NCBI GenBank assembly: GCA_902779055.1
Contig: CACZAD010000029.1
Coordinates: forward strand, 62,001 to 126,000
From: Fibrobacter succinogenes
GTDB taxonomy: Bacteria > Fibrobacterota > Fibrobacteria > Fibrobacterales > Fibrobacteraceae
Reading direction: 5' to 3'
DNA: 64,000 nt
Shown: piece by piece, positions 43,720 through 52,613 of the stretch
How the letters are laid out: every line of letters starts with the position of its first letter
How positions within the stretch are numbered: position 1 is the first letter of the stretch
The notes under the pieces: model-generated
Database searches by the model: none
Seen by the model: the letters and a program-made list of their open reading frames with translations, nothing else
What the model was told of the DNA's origin: nothing
Made by a program: the position numbers and the translations under genes

Positions 43720-43755
43720 GGTTAGTAGACTGTAGGAAGTAGGCAGTAGGAAGTA
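43720..43755 (+). repeat. Heptanucleotide array
   Basis: Units read GGTTAGT, AGACTGT, AGGAAGT, AGGCAGT and AGGAAGT (AGTAGGM in another register). It is joined directly to the GTCAT repeat cluster. Here it does not follow a gene stop on its own strand. Confidence 0.65.
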
Positions 43756-44054
43756 TCATTCCCGCCGGAACTTGTCATTCCCCTAAAGGGGCTTGACATG
43801 TTCGCCTCGGATATAGAAACATGCAAGCATGTTTCTGCATCGCCCGGCTCCATTGTCATTCCACTTCGTGGCATGACAGCTGCGGCTCGGTAATAAGAAT
43901 GAGTATACTCATTCTTGCTGCACTCGCCTTGCATGTCATTCCCGCCTACCTGTCCTCGCTTGACGGGGACGAGCGGGAATCTCCTTCTTGTATAGTAACG
44001 ATTTTGAAAGCTCTCGTCTTTCGTCTGTAGCCGCATAGCGGCGTTCTCTCCTCT
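43756..44054. repeat. Repeat cluster before der, with two variable palindromes
   Basis: No gene is seen from 43640 to 44091. CTTGTCATTCCCCTAAAGGGG opens a ~90-bp unit repeated almost exactly at 46139-46229. Palindrome GAAACATGCAAGCATGTTTC lies at 43816-43835, flanked by CGCCTCGGATATA and TGCATCGCCCGGCTCC. A second one, half-site AAGAATGAGTA (43895-43916, no loop), is flanked by CGGCTCGGTAAT and GCTGCACTCGCCTTG. ATTCCCGC / GCGGGAAT closes the cluster. From 44011 a different element, CTCTCGTCTTTCGTCTGTAG, follows. Confidence 0.75.
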
Positions 44055-44077
44055 AAACAACCCCTAGACACAATTTC

Positions 44078-44083
44078 TATATT
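44078..44083 (+). promoter_or_regulatory. Putative -10 box of der, leaderless type
   Basis: TATATT followed by TG (TAnnTTTG match), 8 nt before the der ATG. No Shine-Dalgarno is present. Confidence 0.5.
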
Positions 44084-44091
44084 TGTGCCCA

Positions 44092-45524
44092 ATGAAATTA
44101 CCTATAGTTTGCATCATTGGACGACCGAACGTCGGTAAGTCCTCCCTCTTCAACCGCATTCTTGGCCGCCGTGCCGCTGTGGTGAGCGACCGCGATGGTG
44201 TTACCCGCGACCGTCATTACCAGAATGCGATTTACAAGGGTCACGAATTTACAGTCGTCGATACGGGTGGATTCTTGCCCGATGATTCTATCGACGTCTT
44301 GGCGGACAGCGTCCGCGCCCAGATTTTTAATGCCGTGAACGAAGCCGACCTCGTGCTCTTCATGGTCGATATCCGCGTGGGCATCACCAAGCTCGACCAG
44401 CAGTTTGCGCGCCTCATCCGCAAGCTCGACAAGAAGGTCATCCTCGTCGCGAACAAGAGCGAATTGCAGGGCGACCGTCAGGAAAGCTACGAATTCCTCA
44501 AACTCGGCTTTGGCCAGCCGCGCACCATACCATCAGTGCCTTGACCGGCTACGCTTGCCTCTCGCTCCTGGACGAAGTGGTCTCCGTGCTTCCGACTCCG
44601 GTGCGTGGCGAACGCCGCGAAGAACGTCCGGTGCGTTTTGCCATTCTTGGCCGCCCGAACGCAGGCAAGAGTACGCTCCTCAACCGCCTGTTGAACGAAG
44701 ATCGCGCCGTTGTTTCCGACATCCCGGGTACGACCCGCGATTCCATCGACTGTGACTTTATCGTTGACGGACAGAAGTTCGTCGTTACCGATACCGCAGG
44801 TCTCCGCAAAAAGGCTCGTGTCGAAGACGAAGTGGAAGTCTTCAGCAATATGCGTACGCTCGAAAGCATCCGCCGTTCGGACTTGTCCGTGCTCGTCGTC
44901 GATTGCACGCGCGGCATGGAAATCCAGGACTACCGCATCATCACGGAAATCCGCAAGGCTGGCAAGGGTCTTGTCGTCGTGCTGAACAAGTGGGACATTC
45001 TCCCGAACAAGAGCGACAAGTCCTTTGACCACATGGTCAAGGAACTCCTCGAACGCGAACCGATGCTTGAATTTGTACCGATTCTTTCGATCAGTGCCAA
45101 GGAAGGCCAGCGCGTGGGCCGCGTGATTCAGGCCATCCAGACCGTCTATGCCAACTGCCGCCGTGTGCTTGGCCGTGACCGCGTTGCCGAGAGCTTTGCG
45201 AACTTCTTGCAAGAAAAAGCTCCTCCGAGCCACAACGGCCGTGTCGTCATGCTTACGCGTGCCTGCCAGATCATGGTGGAACCGCCGGTCATCGACATCG
45301 AAACCCGCACGCCGGAACTTGTCGACGAATCGTACAAGCGCTACTTGCTCAAAAAGTTTTATGACGAATTCCAGTTGCAGGGCGCTCCGCTCCGCTTGAA
45401 TTTCGATAGAAAGTTAACCCTCAGAAAGGATGAAGAACTTGAACAGTTTACTGAGTCTTCCAATAGCGTACTTGCTGGGGTCGATCCCCAGCGCCATATG
45501 GATCGCAAAACTCGCGAAAGGTAA
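44092..45524 (+). pseudogene. der: GTPase Der (EngA), frameshifted by a 5-bp duplication
   Basis: Ribosome-assembly GTPase with two tandem G domains and a C-terminal KH-like domain. The first G domain is read in one frame (44092-44544): IGRPNVGKSS, DTGGF, NKSE. The second G domain and KH domain lie in another frame (44520-45524): GRPNAGKSTLLN, DTAGLRKKARVEDEVE, NKWD. The frames break at 44524-44533, where ACCAT occurs twice in tandem; removing one copy joins the frames exactly as ...GFGQPRTISALTGYA, matching the family. der is normally essential, so this is either a sequence error or a recent mutation. The C-terminal tail overlaps plsY by 95 nt. The start is ATG 44092. Confidence 0.9.
44524..44533 (+). 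repeat. Tandem ACCAT duplication that breaks der
   Basis: Two adjacent copies of ACCAT. One copy fewer restores a single open frame through der with conserved residues at the joint. Confidence 0.85.
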
Positions 45525-46101
45525 GGACTTTGATATTCGTGACTACGGCTCCAAGAATGCTGGCCTCACGAATACATTCCGCGTGCTCGGCTGGAAGCCT
45601 GCTCTCCCGGTCGTATTTATGGACCTTTTGAAGGGCTTCTTCGGACCGTTTATCGCACTCAAGATGTGCGAAGCCCAGGTGGCAGCCGGTGGCGCCGATT
45701 ACAGCGCATGGGTCCCACTCCTTGCTGGTCTCCTTGTGATTCTTGGCCATAGCTTCACTTGCTTTGCAGGTTTCCGCGGTGGTAAGGGCGTGCTTGCTGC
45801 TCTCGGCGTGTTCCTCGCGATTTCGCCCTTGACGGTTCTTTGCGCATTTGCCCTCTGGATTCTCCTCACGGCCACCACGAAATACGTTTCCGTCGGTAGC
45901 ATCTTTGGTTGCGGGCTTCTCGGCGCACTTTCTGTGTTTGGCTATGTCTGCCCGGAATACTACTTCGAAAGCATCAACCTTGGCCAGATGATTCTCGCCG
46001 TGGTTGTCGCCGTATTCGTCATCGTGAAGCATAAGTCGAACATCAAGCGCCTCCTCAACGGCACCGAGAACGGCTTCGGCAGTAAGCGCAAGACAAAGTA
46101 G
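45430..46101 (+). CDS. plsY: Acyl-phosphate glycerol-3-phosphate acyltransferase
   Basis: 223 residues, inner membrane with about five helices. Transfers acyl from acyl-phosphate to glycerol-3-phosphate, the first step of phospholipid synthesis. Motif 1 IAYLLGSIPSAIWIAKLAKG, then IRDYGSKNAGLTNTFRVLG (family: GSGNxGATN; here Lys and Leu replace two residues), then LGHSFTCFAGFRGGKGVLAALG. The first 95 nt overlap the end of der in another frame. ATG 45430 has AAAGG directly before it; TTG 45439 is an alternative. The stop TAG is the first unit of a heptad array. Works with GpsA, encoded next downstream. Confidence 0.92.
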   Translation: MKNLNSLLSLPIAYLLGSIPSAIWIAKLAKGKDFDIRDYGSKNAGLTNTFRVLGWKPALPVVFMDLLKGFFGPFIALKMCEAQVAAGGADYSAWVPLLAGLLVILGHSFTCFAGFRGGKGVLAALGVFLAISPLTVLCAFALWILLTATTKYVSVGSIFGCGLLGALSVFGYVCPEYYFESINLGQMILAVVVAVFVIVKHKSNIKRLLNGTENGFGSKRKTK

Positions 46102-46124
46102 GAAGTAGGCGGTAAGAAGTAGAC
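46097..46124 (+). repeat. Heptanucleotide array fused to the plsY stop codon
   Basis: Units AAGTAGG, AAGTAGG, CGGTAAG, AAGTAGA. The TAG of the first unit is the plsY stop codon (46099-46101). Confidence 0.7.
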
Positions 46125-46138
46125 CGTGTGCTTTGTGC

Positions 46139-46416
46139 CTTGTCATTCCCCTAAAGGGACCTGACATGTTCGCCTCGGATATAGAAACATGCAAGCATGT
46201 TTCTGCATCGCTCGGCTCCATTGTCATTCCCGCCTCCGAGCGGGAATCTCCTTCTCGGACAATAGGAATGCCATCCTGGCTGTCATCCCGGACTCCGTTC
46301 CGGGATCACCTTCTCGGACTATTGCGATGTCACCCCGGCCATGGTGCTCTTTGACCACTTAGAGCTTCAGCTCTTACGTGGTCATGATCCGCGAATGGGG
46401 ACGGGGTCGCCTTTCT
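46139..46416. repeat. Repeat cluster between plsY and gpsA
   Basis: No gene is seen from 46102 to 46569. The first ~90 bp copy the unit at 43770-43862, including palindrome GAAACATGCAAGCATGTTTC (46184-46203). Next come ATTCCCGCCTCCGAGCGGGA and GTCATCCCGGACTCCG with its partner TTCCGGGAT, then GTCACCCCGGCC. A large imperfect palindrome follows (46352-46384): TGACCAC, AGAGCT, TC, AGCTCT, GTGGTCA. The cluster ends GACGGGGTCGCCTTTCT. From 46417 to 46569 only AT-rich leader sequence is visible. Confidence 0.75.
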
Positions 46417-46569
46417 AGAACCCCATAGGGAATGAACCATTGCGTGCTTACATTTTTTGAATAATGATGGCTGCAATTCCGTAAAATATTGTAGATTATA
46501 TGCGGCAATGATTTTTGGCAATGTGAACCATTGGCAAAAGACTATAGACTATTAACTAGGAACGAAATT

Positions 46570-47601
46570 ATGAAAGTTACAGTTTTAGGTACCGGTGGCT
46601 GGGGTCTGACCCTCGGTCAAGTTGTTTACGAAAACAAGAACGAACTCACTTTTTGGACCAACTCTCAAGCCGAAGTAGACCTTCTCTCGACTGAACACCA
46701 GTACAAGGACAAGCTCCCTGGCGTTATTTTCCCGGCCGATTTCAAGTACACGACTGATATGCACGCCGCTCTCGAAGGCTGCGATATGGTTCTTATCGTT
46801 GTCCCGTCCCAGTTTATGGCTGGCGTTGCCGCAAATCTTGGTTCCTGGACCCCGGCAAAGGGCAAGGAACCGATCGTTGTCTGCGCCACGAAGGGTATTC
46901 TCGAAGGCACTGACCAGCTTATGAGCGAAGTCATCCTTGAAAAGGTTCCTTGGCTGACCGAAGACAAGATGGTTGCCTTTAGCGGTCCGTCTCACGCCGA
47001 AGAAGTGAGCCGCCACGTGCTTACGGCTATTGTCGCTGCCTGCGTGAACGAAGAATCTGCAAAGATTGTGCAGCAGGCAATGAGCTGCTCTTACCTCCGC
47101 GTCTATACTTCTACGGATATTGTCGGTGTTGAACTCTGCGGTTCCGTGAAGAACGTGATTGCTATTGCTTCCGGCGTGCTTTATGGCCTCGAAGCCGGTG
47201 GCAAGTTCAAGATTGGTGACAACACCCGCGCTGCAATCCTCACGCGTGGCCAGGCCGAAATGTGCCGCTTGGGCAAGGCTCTCGGCGCAAAGCCCGAAAC
47301 GTTTGCGGGCCTCGCCGGTATGGGCGACCTCATCGTGACTTGCCTTTCCCAGCATAGCCGTAACCGCTACGTGGGCGAACACATTGGTAAGGGCGAAACG
47401 CTCGACCAGGTGCTTGCAGGCATGAAGATGATTGCCGAAGGTGTGCCGACTTGCCGCAGCACGCGCGCTCTCGCCAAGAAGCTCGGCGTAGAAATGCCGA
47501 TTGTCGAAGCAGTTTACCAGATGTTGTTCGAAAACCGCAAGGTCGAAGACGTGGTCAAGGAAATCTGGGGTCGCGAACTCAAGGCTGAAAACTGGGTTTA
47601 A
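46570..47601 (+). CDS. gpsA: Glycerol-3-phosphate dehydrogenase [NAD(P)+]
   Basis: 343 residues. Reduces dihydroxyacetone phosphate to glycerol-3-phosphate, the substrate of PlsY. Seen: N-terminal Rossmann motif VLGTGGWGLTLGQV, VPSQFMAGVA, SGPSHAEEVSR, catalytic Lys in CGSVKNVIAIASGV, and AGMGDLIVTCLSQHSRN. The start at 46570 fits the family beginning MKVTVLGTG; an earlier in-frame ATG at 46531 would add 13 atypical residues. The upstream repeat cluster separates it from plsY, so it may have its own promoter. A clear terminator follows. Confidence 0.95.
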   Translation: MKVTVLGTGGWGLTLGQVVYENKNELTFWTNSQAEVDLLSTEHQYKDKLPGVIFPADFKYTTDMHAALEGCDMVLIVVPSQFMAGVAANLGSWTPAKGKEPIVVCATKGILEGTDQLMSEVILEKVPWLTEDKMVAFSGPSHAEEVSRHVLTAIVAACVNEESAKIVQQAMSCSYLRVYTSTDIVGVELCGSVKNVIAIASGVLYGLEAGGKFKIGDNTRAAILTRGQAEMCRLGKALGAKPETFAGLAGMGDLIVTCLSQHSRNRYVGEHIGKGETLDQVLAGMKMIAEGVPTCRSTRALAKKLGVEMPIVEAVYQMLFENRKVEDVVKEIWGRELKAENWV

Positions 47602-47629
47602 CATTTTCCCATATTTTAAAAAAGCTTTC

Positions 47630-47662
47630 AAAAAATCCGTTGCATTCGCAGCGGATTTTTTG
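47630..47662 (+). terminator. Rho-independent terminator of gpsA
   Basis: Stem AAAAATCCG...CGGATTTTT enclosing TTGCATTCGCAG-like pairing, ending in a T-run. Confidence 0.8.
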
Positions 47663-47843
47663 CTTTTAGAAAATGCCGTTTTTTGCTCAAAAACGCCATA
47701 TTGTATACTTTTATTATCAGTGACTATTCCAAGTTGGACTAATGAAAGTTAAAAAAAATATACACGTGATAAAAAAATAAGCTAAAATTCAGAATGTAGA
47801 AATGATTCTACACAAGGAGAAAATCAAGAAAAGGGAGCTTATT

Positions 47844-49823
47844 ATGAAAAAGTCACTTCTTGGAGTTGCGGGCTGTACCGCTCTCATGTTTGGTCTCATC
47901 GCATGTTCTGGCGAAGACGGAGCTAACGGTGTGAATGGTCTCAATGGTGCTGATGGTAAGGATGGAACCAGCTGCGAAGTTAAATCACTTAAGAGTGGCG
48001 ATGGCTACAAGGTGCTTTGCGGTGGTGACTCTGTCGGTGTCTTGCTGAATGGTAAGACTGGTGCCACGGGTAAGACCGGTGCAACGGGTAAGACTGGTGC
48101 AACTGGTGCAACGGGTAAGACTGGCGATGGCTGCTATGTTACCCAGCTCGATGATAAGTCTGGCTACAACGTCTATTGCGGCACTGAAAAGGTCGGTGTC
48201 TTGAAGAACGGTGTTGCTGGTGAATCCTGCTCGACCACCTCTACCGATGACGGTATTCAGATTACCTGCGGTAGCACGGTTACTAAGATTGACAGATGTA
48301 CCGCTACCACGGTTTCCAAGAACGGTAAGTCCGGTCTCGAAATGACTTGCGACAACAAGGTTGTTGGTACCGTTTGGGACGGTGAAAACGGAACGAACTG
48401 CACGGCCAAGAAGGTCGATGACGGTCTTGAAATGTACTGCGCTGGCGAACTCGTCGGAACAGTAAAGAACGGTAAGAATTGCGTCAGCGAAGACAATGGT
48501 AAGGGTACCGTGGTCGTGACCTGCGGCGATGCTGATCCGGTCGAAATCACCAAGGCTATGTGCGGTGCCGAAGCCTATGACCCGGCAGACAAGTTCTGCG
48601 TGCTTGGCAAGCTCTATGACAAGTGCGGCAAGGACAAGAAGACCTACAAGATCAACGCCCAGTATTGCGAAGACGGTAAGGTCAAGGATATGTGTATCAT
48701 CGCAAAGCGTGCTGACGTCAATGGCTTCCAGTACGAAGTCAAGGGTATGCGCGCTCCTAAGGATGACGAATTCTGCTGGAATGGCTTCATTATGCCGAAG
48801 TGCGGTGGCAAGACGTTCACCGAAACGGAATTCTGCGGCAAGACTCAGGATAAGTCGAAAGACTCTATCATGACGTATTGCGCAAAGAGCCACGTGATTA
48901 CGGAACGCTTCGAAGAACTCCAGGAACTCTTGGAAAGTAGAATCCAGCCGGAAGAAGTCGACGAAGATGAAGTAAATTACTTCGGTGACTTCATTGCGGA
49001 TGCCTCTGTTCTCTACACCGCTGAAGAAGTGACCTCGTACTTCAAGGATCTCGATGCCTACAAGATCAAGGCAAACCAGTTCTGCGAAAATAACACAGTT
49101 CAGGAAAAGTGCGGTACGCAGAAGTATGCCATCAAGGATCAGTTCTGCGACAAGCGTGATAACCATGTTTACAAGAAGGTTCAAATCAACGGTACTTGGT
49201 GGATGGCCGAAAACCTTGAATTCGAATACTCCTTGCCGAAAACTACCGGCACTGCTCAAGATCTCAAGGCTGTCGTGGCTGGTTCCGACATCACGTTTGC
49301 TGACACGCTGTTCCAGAACTACGAAGGTCCTTCCGGTCGTTACTACACTTGGAACTCTGCAATGGGTATCGGTGACGTCAGAAGATCCAATGACGGTAAT
49401 GTAAACACTGATGCTCTTCCGACCAACTTCTACCAGGAAGCTTCCGATCCGTCCAAGGATCTGCGATTCAAGACTATCGCTGGCGCTTGCCCGGATGGTT
49501 GGAGATTGCCGACGGATGATGAACTTCAGGACCTTATTACTGATCGTGTCTTGACGAAGGAAAAGCTCTTCAACGTGACGGCCTCTGGTTACTACTACAT
49601 CGAATTCAATACGGTTGAAGAAGAAGTGGTGATGACCAAGACGCTCAAGAACGAAGGTGATGCTTACCTCTGGACTTCTACGGCGGTTGGCTCTGTCGAC
49701 AGCGGTACTCAGGCTCAGGCATTGCTCTACCCGTACGGTGCTGAAGATGTGTCGGAAGCTACTCTCGAAGCCTTCAGCAGAACATTTGCTCTCCCGATTC
49801 GTTGTGTCGAAAACTTGAATTAA
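47844..49823 (+). CDS. Fibrobacter major paralogous-domain lipoprotein with collagen-like repeat
   Basis: 659 residues. Lipobox LIAC, Cys near 21. A short Gly-x-Asp/Asn collagen-like stretch follows, then a tandem GKTGAT repeat (about 70-90). Around these are about six paired-Cys modules of ~30 residues ending in VGVLKNG or VGTVKNG, then a Cys-rich region with NAQYCEDGKVKDMC-type motifs. The C-terminal ~190 residues match the Fibrobacter succinogenes major paralogous domain (TIGR02145): VQINGTWWMAENLEF, GRYYTWNSAMG, CPDGWRLPTDDE, FALPIRCV. Probably cell-surface exposed. The start is chosen from GGGAG 8 nt upstream. Single gene with its own terminator. Function unknown. Confidence 0.85.
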   Translation: MKKSLLGVAGCTALMFGLIACSGEDGANGVNGLNGADGKDGTSCEVKSLKSGDGYKVLCGGDSVGVLLNGKTGATGKTGATGKTGATGATGKTGDGCYVTQLDDKSGYNVYCGTEKVGVLKNGVAGESCSTTSTDDGIQITCGSTVTKIDRCTATTVSKNGKSGLEMTCDNKVVGTVWDGENGTNCTAKKVDDGLEMYCAGELVGTVKNGKNCVSEDNGKGTVVVTCGDADPVEITKAMCGAEAYDPADKFCVLGKLYDKCGKDKKTYKINAQYCEDGKVKDMCIIAKRADVNGFQYEVKGMRAPKDDEFCWNGFIMPKCGGKTFTETEFCGKTQDKSKDSIMTYCAKSHVITERFEELQELLESRIQPEEVDEDEVNYFGDFIADASVLYTAEEVTSYFKDLDAYKIKANQFCENNTVQEKCGTQKYAIKDQFCDKRDNHVYKKVQINGTWWMAENLEFEYSLPKTTGTAQDLKAVVAGSDITFADTLFQNYEGPSGRYYTWNSAMGIGDVRRSNDGNVNTDALPTNFYQEASDPSKDLRFKTIAGACPDGWRLPTDDELQDLITDRVLTKEKLFNVTASGYYYIEFNTVEEEVVMTKTLKNEGDAYLWTSTAVGSVDSGTQAQALLYPYGAEDVSEATLEAFSRTFALPIRCVENLN

Positions 49824-49840
49824 CCTTGTCTAATAGCTCC

Positions 49841-49880
49841 AAAAGGCATCCGGCTCGCCCCGGGTGCCTTTTGCTTTTTT
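49841..49880 (+). terminator. Rho-independent terminator
   Basis: Stem AAAAGGCATCCG / CGGGTGCCTTTT (one wobble) with an 8-nt loop, then GCTTTTTT. Confidence 0.85.
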
Positions 49881-49944
49881 TATCCATTCAATCTTTAAAA
49901 TCAAATACTATATTTCTAACGGTTAGTACAATATGGGAGCTTCT

Positions 49945-50880
49945 ATGCGCTGTTTAGTTACAGGTGGTGCCGGATTCTTAGGGAGCCACCTTTGCGAAAG
50001 ACTTTTGAACGATGGTCATGAAGTCATCTGCCTGGACAACTATTTTACAGGCCGTATGATGAATGTGGCCCATCTGCGCGATAATAAGTGCTTTGAACTC
50101 ATCCGTCACGACGTTACCGAACCGATTCTTCTGGAAGTCGATCGCATTTTCAACTTGGCCTGCCCGGCAAGCCCGATCCACTACCAGTTCAATCCCGTCA
50201 AGACCATCAAGACGAGTGTCATGGGTGCCATCAACATGCTCGGCCTTGCAAAGCGCGTGAAAGCCCGAATTCTCCAGGCGAGTACTAGCGAAGTGTACGG
50301 CGATCCGGCTGTGCATCCGCAGACCGAAGACTACTGGGGAAATGTGAACCCCATCGGCATCCGTAGCTGCTATGACGAAGGCAAGCGAGTTGCTGAAACG
50401 CTCTTCATGGATTACCACCGCCAGAACAAGGTCGATATCCGCATTGTCCGCATTTTCAATACGTACGGTCCGCGCATGCTCCCGAATGACGGTCGTGTCG
50501 TTTCGAACTTCATCGTCCAGGCGCTCAATGGCGAAGACCTCACCATCTACGGTGACGGCAGCCAGACACGCAGCTTCTGCTACGTGGATGACCTCATCGA
50601 AGGCTTTGTCCGTATGATGAAGCAGGACAAGATCATTGGACCGGTGAACATCGGCAATCCAGGTGAATTCACGATGCTCGAACTTGCCAAAGAAGTCCTC
50701 GACCTTACGGGATCCAAGAGCAAGATTGTCTATAAGCCGCTCCCCGGCGACGATCCCAAGATGCGCCGCCCGGACATCTCGCTTGCCAAGAAGGCGCTGG
50801 GCTGGGAACCGACAATTCCCTTACGCAAGGGGCTCGAAAAGACAATCGTTTATTTTGACAACCTGCTCAAAACGAAATAA
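49945..50880 (+). CDS. UDP-glucuronate decarboxylase (UDP-xylose synthase)
   Basis: 311 residues, extended SDR. Converts UDP-glucuronate to UDP-xylose. Seen: [29 protein letters not shown], the signature [31 protein letters not shown], the active-site YxxxK in [12 protein letters not shown], and [10 protein letters not shown]. This signature set separates UXS from other epimerases. The start at 49945 has GGGAG 5 nt upstream; 49933 would add four residues. UDP-xylose would feed lipopolysaccharide or exopolysaccharide. Single gene. Confidence 0.9.
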   Translation: MRCLVTGGAGFLGSHLCERLLNDGHEVICLDNYFTGRMMNVAHLRDNKCFELIRHDVTEPILLEVDRIFNLACPASPIHYQFNPVKTIKTSVMGAINMLGLAKRVKARILQASTSEVYGDPAVHPQTEDYWGNVNPIGIRSCYDEGKRVAETLFMDYHRQNKVDIRIVRIFNTYGPRMLPNDGRVVSNFIVQALNGEDLTIYGDGSQTRSFCYVDDLIEGFVRMMKQDKIIGPVNIGNPGEFTMLELAKEVLDLTGSKSKIVYKPLPGDDPKMRRPDISLAKKALGWEPTIPLRKGLEKTIVYFDNLLKTK

Positions 50881-50989
50881 TCGTTTTATCTTAAATATTT
50901 GTCATTCATTCTTTACTTTAGGGGAGTCGTCAAGACTCCTCTTTAAATTTTTACGATAAAGTTTTAACTTTAAAAGAAAAGAGTGAAAA

Positions 50990-52477
50990 ATGTTTTGCAA
51001 AATATTGTCTTCTCTGTTATTGTTGTCTGTAACCTCTTTTAGCGCGCCCTTATTTTCTGAGCAAACCCAAACGCTTCCCGAAGATTCTATCAATGTCGAG
51101 TATTTTATAACGAATACGACGTTTGAAGATACCCTTGAAGTTGATGCATTGAATAAACCCAAGGAACTTTCTCCGTTTATTGTTTTAGGAGAAATTTTAG
51201 GATTTAACGGGTTTATCTGGGCTTGGGACCGTTACGTTCTCGATAAGGATTATGCGCGTACAGGGCCTAGCTACTGGAAGCGTAATTTCGAGGAAGGTTG
51301 GGATTGGGATCACAATCATTGGGCTATTAATTTTTACGGACATCCTTATCAGGGTTCCGTTTATTACAACCTTGCGCGTGGTGCAGGTTATGGTTTTTAC
51401 GCAAGTCTCCTGTTCACCGCAATAGGCAGTTACACGTGGGAAATGTTTGCCGAAACGGAATATCCGGCGCCCAATGACCTTATAGCGACATCTATCGGCG
51501 GTGCCGTTTACGGCGAAGTCTTGTACAGGCTTTCAAGATTGTTCTATGGTGTTGATGAATCTTCCTGGTATAGGCAGGTGGGGGCTTTTGGTGTTTCTCA
51601 TTCCGCTTATTTGCAAAGAAAGGTATTTGGCAATCGAGATGGCATCATAGGGGATAGCCCGTTGAACCTGTCCATTTTCTTGGGAACGGGTTCGCACTTT
51701 GGAAACATTTATCGCTACGGTGGCCGCAATGAAGATGACCTGGACCAGCGTTGGGACGATAAGCATATCATGTACGGTGCCGAAATTGAATACGGCAAGC
51801 CGTTCCGTAAAGTAAAGCGTCCGTTTGATTACTTTAATTTGTTCACTCGTGGCGAAGTTGGGCCCGATGGGACGCTTTTCCAGCTTGACGTGACTGGCAA
51901 ACTTATGAATGCCGGTGTTCATGGCCGTGGACATTGGGTGGACTTTGCAACGTATCTCGACTATTGTACATTCTATGGCGACTTCGCAACGGTCGGCACG
52001 ATTTCTATTGGAACGGGCATCGATTTTTCGCTTTGGCTTTTGCCCTCGTTGCGGTTCCGTATGTATCACCAGATTTATTTCATATTGCTCGGTACGACGG
52101 ATATGGGTTATGACGACTTGATTAGGGAAGCCCATCCGGAATATGAATCGAATATGGATAATTACCAGTACAATATGGGGGCAAAGTATGTTTTGGGAAT
52201 TGAAGTTTTGGTTGGTAAAAAGCTGCGCTTCAAGAACAAGACGATTGTCGATGCGCTGCATACGATTCCGGGTTCGCTACCGCACTATGGCGCCGATGGC
52301 TGGGATATGTTGCTGATGAACCATACTTCGGCTGAATACGATTTGACGGATAGAATTGCTATGGGTGGGCGCCTGGATGCTTATGCCAAGATTGCGGCCT
52401 ATTCATCCGAGTTCTTTGAACCTATGAGCCGTGGCGTCTTTGCGTATACCCTGTATTTCTGCTATAAACTATTCTAA
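50990..52477 (+). CDS. DUF3943 outer-membrane protein
   Basis: 495 residues with a signal peptide ending near SFSA (residue 19). The DUF3943 core is clear at about 100-190: WAINFYGHPYQGSVYYNLAR, then SYTWEMFAETEYPAPNDLIA, then GGAVYGEVLYRLS. The C-terminal ~280 residues alternate aromatic and charged strands and end YFCYKLF with a terminal Phe, so an outer-membrane barrel is likely. The domain is common in the Bacteroidota/Fibrobacterota lineage and uncharacterised. Single gene after UXS with a 109-nt gap. Confidence 0.85.
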   Translation: MFCKILSSLLLLSVTSFSAPLFSEQTQTLPEDSINVEYFITNTTFEDTLEVDALNKPKELSPFIVLGEILGFNGFIWAWDRYVLDKDYARTGPSYWKRNFEEGWDWDHNHWAINFYGHPYQGSVYYNLARGAGYGFYASLLFTAIGSYTWEMFAETEYPAPNDLIATSIGGAVYGEVLYRLSRLFYGVDESSWYRQVGAFGVSHSAYLQRKVFGNRDGIIGDSPLNLSIFLGTGSHFGNIYRYGGRNEDDLDQRWDDKHIMYGAEIEYGKPFRKVKRPFDYFNLFTRGEVGPDGTLFQLDVTGKLMNAGVHGRGHWVDFATYLDYCTFYGDFATVGTISIGTGIDFSLWLLPSLRFRMYHQIYFILLGTTDMGYDDLIREAHPEYESNMDNYQYNMGAKYVLGIEVLVGKKLRFKNKTIVDALHTIPGSLPHYGADGWDMLLMNHTSAEYDLTDRIAMGGRLDAYAKIAAYSSEFFEPMSRGVFAYTLYFCYKLF

Positions 52478-52491
52478 ATGTTCCCTCCTTA

Positions 52492-52549
52492 TTGTCATTC
52501 CGACCTTTTTTGTCATTCCGGCCCCTGTGCCGGAATCGCCTTCTTGTAT
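52492..52549. repeat. Two GTCATTCCG repeat units
   Basis: TTGTCATTCCGACC then TTGTCATTCCGGCC, and the hairpin ATTCCGGC / GCCGGAAT followed by CGCCTTCTTGTA. It is nearly identical to the unit at 30221. Confidence 0.75.
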
Positions 52550-52613
52550 TAAAAACTTACATCCTGCCTCGTTAATTGACGGTTCACAAACTTTTTACTA
52601 AGATATTGATATA

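Noticed and set aside
43720..46416. CRISPR array in the repeat clusters before der and gpsA
   Set aside because: Repeats are irregular, of mixed type and spacing, and there are no equal-length spacers or cas genes.
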